A DNA stretch of 31,209 bases from an uncultured Clostridium sp. (GTDB lineage Bacteria; Bacillota; Clostridia; TANB77; CAG-508): contig USQS01000002.1 of the NCBI GenBank assembly GCA_900556865.1, positions 1 through 31,209 on the forward strand, written 5' to 3'. This document shows, in pieces, positions 26,901 through 31,209 of this stretch. Each line of letters starts with the position of its first letter. The first letter of the stretch is position 1. Under the pieces are notes generated by a model. The model searched no databases. It was not told where the DNA came from and saw only the letters and a list, made by a program, of their open reading frames with translations. Both the position numbers and the translations under genes were made by a program.

Positions 26901-29104
26901 AAGTTACAGCGTATGGAAAAGTACAAGGAATGTTTTTCTTCGGGCTATTTACAAACAGAAATAACCCAGGTACAAGTACGGGATTTTATCATGAAGGATA
27001 TAATAATGGGGACACAATTACAAACCAGGGGACATTTATTTTAAATTCATATGCAATGGCACAACATATGGAAAATCATGATACAACAGTTGATGGATTT
27101 TACACCAATTATAATAAAGAAGGAATAATAAGAACAAACTATATAGAAACAACTCCAAAAGATGATGTTTACTATATATGGTTAGTTGGAGAAAAAATGG
27201 ATGTTACAGTTTTTGATGTTAGCTTAACGGCTTCTAAATATGCAACATTAGGAACATATGAGTTATTATTAAAAGGCTTTTCAGATCCAAATATAAAATT
27301 TACTATAGCAGGTTTTTCATCAGGCCTTACAAATGGAATTTCATTAGTTAACCCAAATGAAATAAAATCAATAGAACCAGATGAAGAAAAGGCAAATTCA
27401 CTTTATGGTTTAAGCATGAAAACGGGAAACATGGGGTGGACAACAAAAGGAGAAACTACATTTTTAACAGAAAATGGTGGAAAATATGTAGGTACAAACG
27501 ATTATCAAGGAGATAACTCTAATTATACTCCAACACTTAATTTGTGTTTATACCATTCACAAAATATAACATTAAAACAAGCTTTAGGAGATGTAAAAAT
27601 AAGGCTTCAAGTATTAACACCAATTGATGATTTAAATTATAAAATGTCATATATTGATATTAATATTACATTAACAAGTGCATTATATCAAAATGATTTT
27701 TATGAAGCAGCAATAACACCAGGACAAGAGTTTGGATTGTTTACAACAACAGAAACGACCATAACAGATAAAAGTGCATTTTCTGCATATTATTCTTTAT
27801 ATATAGATAAATTTTCTGAAAGTGACTATTACGAAAAATATAAAAATTTAAGTAGAGTACTAGTATCAAGAGATGTTAATGATAATCCATATTGTTTTCC
27901 TCAAAATACAAAAATAACGATGCTAGATATGAGAACAAATAAGTATTATTATTATATAGTAAGTAATATGGATGTTACAAATAATAAATACATATATAGT
28001 CTGAAAGACTTTATAGCTATGGGAAGCGATGACAGCTATTTTAATGAACAAATGGCATGTGATGAATATTTAGATATGGAAAAAAATCTTATTTATGAGA
28101 ATTTTATTTTCCATGTTAATTTTGCAGATAGTAATGTTCCAAACAACATTGAAAATAATTCTTTATTAATGGAGTTAAGAGACCAAGAAGAACAGACTTT
28201 AATTGGAGTGCTAGGTATTCAAAGAGACACTATGAGATATACAGTATATAAAGAAAAAAGTGCAACAATAAAATTAGATGGAAATTTAGACCCAGAGACA
28301 TTGTATTTAGGAAAGACATTAAAATTAAATGTTACAACAGATTTTACCCAAACAATTGTAAATTCTAAAACGGTATATGACACTCAATATTTTGATAAAA
28401 AGCTAGGAATAAAGATAAGTATTTATGATAATAATGGAAATAGATTAAATAATGATAGTTTATTAGGAGTGAATTTTGAATTAGATGGAAAATTATATTA
28501 TCCTAGAATCGATGGTACAACTAGAATAAATATTGCTGAAAAGGTAACAGATGTTTTGGCAAAAATAAAAATGAATACTCAAAATAATACAACATTAGCA
28601 ACGGGAGATTACAAAATAAAAATAGAATCATTTGGTTCATCTGATGGAATTTACTATGGTTTAACAGCATCAGACCAAATTGAGTTAGATGTTAGAATAA
28701 TAAATTCATCATATGGCTTAAAAGTTACAACAGATGATGAATGTAAAATAGTAAATAAAGATACAAGTTTAAATAAAAGAGGAAATGATACGCTTGTTAG
28801 CAAAATAGAATATTCATCAGGATTAGCAAATCCTAATATTAGAGTTGCTTTATATAGAAGAGATTATTCTGAAATATATTCTCAAAAATATGAACTAGTA
28901 GATTTAAGAGAATTTATAAGAGATTATATTATTGAAACAACAACGGAAAAAGAATATTTAGTTACATCGGATCCTAAAAGTGAAATAAATTTTCAAGCAA
29001 AAATGAAAGAAAATTTAAAATCGGGTACATATAAATTAGTATTTAAACTATATGATGATGACGCTTTTGTAGGGGAAGCTTATGACTATATTGTAATTAA
29101 GTAG
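20902..29104 (+). CDS. Giant YGGGN-repeat surface protein, read through a +1 shift at CGG 22192
   Basis: N-terminal membrane segment (residues ~8-24), then an acidic linker (~75-120). A domain near 225-290 ends FSYYAIITEK. GLUG-type adhesin repeats start near 330 (YLITCGQELAYLAQ, DIDLNNNEWAPIGNMNNPFK). The frame meets CGG at 22192 (residue 431) and would stop one codon later at TGA 22198. Reading GGA at 22193 continues as NIGFDNINIVFEPRG without interruption to 29104, about 2,733 residues in all. Two immunoglobulin-like segments (YKWYKNG, YTYQWYKED) follow near 700-860. A beta-helix start (GNDYNDGYTPETAVRTMP) lies near 862, then ~27 YGGGN-type units, and a C-terminal beta region without repeats or LPXTG. 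A separate start at GTG 22322 is unlikely: it has no ribosome site. Probable adhesin or matrix scaffold. Confidence 0.85.
22192..22195 (+). other. Putative +1 frameshift site CGG-A in the giant gene (site 4)
   Basis: In-frame CGG follows ATT and precedes A. Reading GGA gives I-G-F-D and opens a frame of 2,303 codons; not shifting gives R-I-stop. No clear Shine-Dalgarno-like element lies just upstream, so an SD stimulator is not a constant feature of these sites. Confidence 0.65.
25003..26280 (+). repeat. Tandem YGGGN-unit coding repeats
   Basis: About 17 consecutive units of roughly 21-25 residues, each centred on (V/I)(Y/F)GGGN(Q/E/K)A and followed by a T-S-N-I strand and an NGG-x-(I/E)-x-N turn. 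The variants NVFGGGNEAKV, NIYGGGNQAGI and SVYGGGNQAGV show divergence rather than recent amplification. About ten looser units (YGAG, LGGG) flank them from 24060 to 26520. The pattern suggests a regular beta-solenoid. Confidence 0.75.
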
Positions 29105-29121
29105 TAAAGGAAATAGGTTAA

Positions 29122-29706
29122 ATGAAATATGATATAAAATCAATTGAAAAAAGAAAAAAGATTGCAAAAAATATAAAAAATATATTATATGTTATTCTTA
29201 TTATTTTAATATATAATATGGTTTTAATTGGAGTTTCATCTACAAATAAATTTAAAAATATAAACTTATTTGGTTATAAATCGTATGTAATAACTTCAGC
29301 AAGCATGGAACCGGAAATTAAATCGGGAGATGTAATTATTTCAAAAGTAACTAAACAGCAGGATTTACAAAAAGGTGATGTAATAACATTTAGAAAAAAT
29401 CAAGATGTTATTACACACCGAATTGTAGATATTCAAAATAATGAAGAAAAGAAGTATTATGTTACAAAAGGTGACAATAACAAATATGAAGATTTAGAAA
29501 AAATAGAGTATGGTCAAATAGAAGGAAAATATATTTTTAAAATTTCAAAATTGGGTAAATTTATAATATTATTAGATAACAAAATTGTAATTTTGATAAT
29601 TATGTTAGTTATATTAATTTTGTGTTTTATGAAAATACAAAAAGATGAGAAAAAAGAAATTAGGAGAGAAAAGAAGATTGAAAGTAAAAAAGAAAACAAA
29701 GATTAA
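29122..29706 (+). CDS. sipW: SipW-type signal peptidase I
   Basis: This 194-residue protein has membrane segments at residues ~14-34 and ~150-172. YVITSASMEPEIKSGDVIIS carries Ser61, VITHRIVDI carries His99, and VTKGDNNKYED is the conserved Asp loop, so it is catalytically complete. It starts 17 bases after the giant repeat protein, with AAAGGAAA as ribosome site, and overlaps the next S26-like gene. The position suggests it serves the giant protein or the 18083 subunit. The C-terminal tail is very Lys/Glu-rich. Confidence 0.87.
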   Translation: MKYDIKSIEKRKKIAKNIKNILYVILIILIYNMVLIGVSSTNKFKNINLFGYKSYVITSASMEPEIKSGDVIISKVTKQQDLQKGDVITFRKNQDVITHRIVDIQNNEEKKYYVTKGDNNKYEDLEKIEYGQIEGKYIFKISKLGKFIILLDNKIVILIIMLVILILCFMKIQKDEKKEIRREKKIESKKENKD

Positions 29707-30268
29707 TTTTTTTAAAAAGGCTAAAGTTAATAAAATTATATTTAAATTTTTGTATGTAGTACTTATTATAAATTTGCTATATAGTGTTATTTTCCTAATA
29801 AATACAACAATAACTAAAAGAAAATATTTACATGTATTTAATATTAGTTTTTTTGTTATGAAAGATAATTCTATGAAAGGCGATATTTCAAAAAATGATT
29901 TAATTATAGTAAAAGATATAAAAAAAGATTTAAATGTAAATGACATAATAGTGTATAATTTAAAAGGTAAAATTAAAGTGAACAAAGTTATTAATATATA
30001 TAATGATTATGCCACGGGGAAAAAAATATATGCAACAAAATCTAGTTCGAACCAGTATCCAGATTTAGAACAAATTTCTTTAAATCAAGTAATTGGAAAA
30101 AAAGTTTACAAAGTGCCATTAGTTGGTTTAAGTGTTAAATTATTAGAAACGAGACTTGGTTCTTTATGTACATTTATTGTTTTGGTTTTTATGTTTTATA
30201 ATAATATTTATAAATACAAAAGACAAAAAGAAAGAAATAGAAAGAAAAAAAAAGAAATGGAAGAATGA
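29678..30268 (+). CDS. S26 signal-peptidase-like protein lacking the catalytic His
   Basis: This 196-residue protein overlaps the preceding peptidase gene by 29 bases. The start is TTG 29678 (MKVKKKTKI), supported by AGGAGAG at 29662-29668; ATG 29645 has no ribosome site. The S26 core is visible: FFVMKDNSMKGDISKNDLIIV keeps Ser65 but lacks the following Glu-Pro, KVNKVINI stands where THR-I should be (His replaced by Asn), and ATKSSSNQYPDLE replaces the GDNN loop. It is likely inactive or strongly altered. Membrane segments lie at residues ~20-42 and ~165-182. Tandem location with an intact copy suggests a heteromeric partner. Confidence 0.7.
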   Translation: MKVKKKTKINFFKKAKVNKIIFKFLYVVLIINLLYSVIFLINTTITKRKYLHVFNISFFVMKDNSMKGDISKNDLIIVKDIKKDLNVNDIIVYNLKGKIKVNKVINIYNDYATGKKIYATKSSSNQYPDLEQISLNQVIGKKVYKVPLVGLSVKLLETRLGSLCTFIVLVFMFYNNIYKYKRQKERNRKKKKEMEE

Positions 30269-30302
30269 AAAATAATTTTAAGTTTATAAAAATAGAAAAA
30301 AG

Positions 30303-30364
30303 TAATAATCTTTAATAAAACACATAAAATTATAAAAAAAGAAAAAGGAGATTAAAGATTATTA
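30303..30364 (+). promoter_or_regulatory. 14-base inverted repeat around the pdaA ribosome binding site
   Basis: taataatctttaat (30303-30316) is perfectly complementary to attaaagattatta (30351-30364). The 34-base loop ends with the ribosome site AAGGAG (30345-30350), and the right arm includes the A of the ATG. It could act as a translational control hairpin that holds the start codon, or as a DNA operator. It explains the long 13-base gap between ribosome site and start. Confidence 0.5.
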
Positions 30365-31209
30365 TGTCATTTATGAAAAAGATTAATAATAAGGCAAAAA
30401 TAATAACAATGTTATGCCTTACTTTATCAGTTTTTACTTTAACAATAATTGCAAATACAAGAATTACTCAAGAAAAAGAAACTAATGTAGCAACTTTAAG
30501 TAATAAAAAAATAGGTTGGGGAATAAAGAGAAATGACAACCATAATCAACCATCTTTAGGAGAAGAAAATAAAAAATTAATAGATAAATATAATGGCATA
30601 GCAATGGGCAATAATGAAGACAAGTTTGTTTATTTAACATTTGATTTAGGTTATGAAGCAGGATATACGGCAAAAATTTTAGATGACTTAAACCAAAGAA
30701 ATGCTAAAGCAACTTTCTTTATCACTGCCCATTATTTGAATTCTGCTCCAGATTTAGTAAAAAGAATGATAGATGAAGGGCATATTGTAGGAAACCATAC
30801 GGTAAACCATAAAAGTATGCCCGATATATCGGATGACGAGATTAAAACAGAACTAATGACTTTAAATCAAGCATTATATGATAAATTTGGTTATGAAATG
30901 AAATATATGAGACCACCTAAAGGAGAATTTAGTGAAAGAACATTAAGCCTTACAGAAAATTTGGGATTTAAAACTGTCATGTGGAGTTTTGCGTATGTAG
31001 ATTGGATAGAAGAAAAGCAGCCAGCTAGAGAAGAGGCACTAAATAAAATTATATCAAACTTACACAATGGAGAAGTTATGTTATTACATGCAACTTCAAA
31101 AACAAATGGTGAAATTATGGGAGATATAGTAGATAATATAAGAAAAGAAGAAGAACGATTAGAGCAGATTTCTAATGATGAATTTGCTTTATATGGATAT
31201 ATAAGAAAA
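30364..31209 (+). CDS. pdaA: PdaA-type polysaccharide deacetylase, 3' end beyond window
   Basis: Family 4 carbohydrate esterase that removes the acetyl group from muramic acid during delta-lactam formation in spore cortex. The frame is open for 282 codons to the window edge, so only the last residues are missing. An N-terminal hydrophobic signal (residues ~12-35) is followed by the PdaA-specific lead-in KKIGWGIKRNDNH. The NodB domain follows with TFDLGYEAGYT (Asp94), EGHIVGNHTVNH (His145 and His149, metal ligands), YMRPPKGEFS, WSFAYVDWIEEKQP and EVMLLHATS. FDLGY and FAYVDW distinguish PdaA from general chitooligosaccharide deacetylases. It implies a sporulation-related or cortex-like capacity. 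Whether it belongs with the surface locus is doubtful, since a 95-base gap and its own control hairpin separate them. Confidence 0.88.
   Translation, partial: MSFMKKINNKAKIITMLCLTLSVFTLTIIANTRITQEKETNVATLSNKKIGWGIKRNDNHNQPSLGEENKKLIDKYNGIAMGNNEDKFVYLTFDLGYEAGYTAKILDDLNQRNAKATFFITAHYLNSAPDLVKRMIDEGHIVGNHTVNHKSMPDISDDEIKTELMTLNQALYDKFGYEMKYMRPPKGEFSERTLSLTENLGFKTVMWSFAYVDWIEEKQPAREEALNKIISNLHNGEVMLLHATSKTNGEIMGDIVDNIRKEEERLEQISNDEFALYGYIRK

Noticed and set aside
22322..29104. The giant protein as an independent gene starting at GTG 22322
   Set aside because: No ribosome site is present, and the same frame is open back to the GGA at 22193, where it joins the upstream GLUG-type domain without a gap.

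Overview
The window is a strongly AT-rich piece of a Gram-positive-type chromosome, most likely from an uncultured Clostridia/Firmicutes lineage. Supporting signs are GGAGG/AAAGGA ribosome binding sites, occasional TTG starts, a minD-minE-rodA block, a class B sortase, SipW-type signal peptidases with TasA/camelysin-like partners, and a PdaA-type polysaccharide deacetylase. Nearly all genes read on the + strand; two read on the - strand.

Layout. 1-242: tail of an Rpn-type nuclease/transposase gene. 432-3048: minD, minE with an unusual charged tail, and rodA, under a recognisable promoter. 3062-5795: dusB and aspS, overlapping by 8 bases. 5819-6574: class B sortase, closed by a strong hairpin terminator. 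6628-8105: a minus-strand gene of unknown function flanked by two copies of a ~105-base structured element; the second copy, preceded by a long hairpin, forms the leader of the next operon. 8173-16385: surface-protein operon of S26 signal-peptidase-like proteins, membrane-anchored TasA-like proteins, a membrane-tethered McrB-like AAA ATPase and a DUF2357-like partner. 16423-17843: two divergent TasA-like genes. 18083-19075: a separately promoted and terminated gene, probably the major fibre subunit. 19174-30268: a 33-residue protein, a coiled-coil protein, a ~2,730-residue repeat protein and two more S26 proteins. 30364-end: pdaA, running off the window.

Inferred teamwork. The 8-30 kb region looks like one cell-surface fibre or matrix system. 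SipW-type peptidases would mature several short TasA-like subunits and the main subunit. The giant YGGGN-repeat protein would be a large adhesin or scaffold. The AAA/DUF2357 pair, usually seen in McrBC-like defence, may here be an assembly or regulatory machine at the membrane. This is inference from gene content and order.

Most notable observation. Three genes (Rpn-like, rodA, giant repeat protein) are interrupted by four frame changes. All four fall exactly on an in-frame CGG codon followed by A. In all four, skipping the C so that GGA is read as Gly restores the expected protein. Reading by eye, I found no other in-frame CGG in roughly nine thousand codons, although out-of-frame CGG occurs dozens of times. 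This points to CGG being unassigned in this organism and CGG-A acting as a +1 frameshift site, rather than to pseudogenes or random errors.
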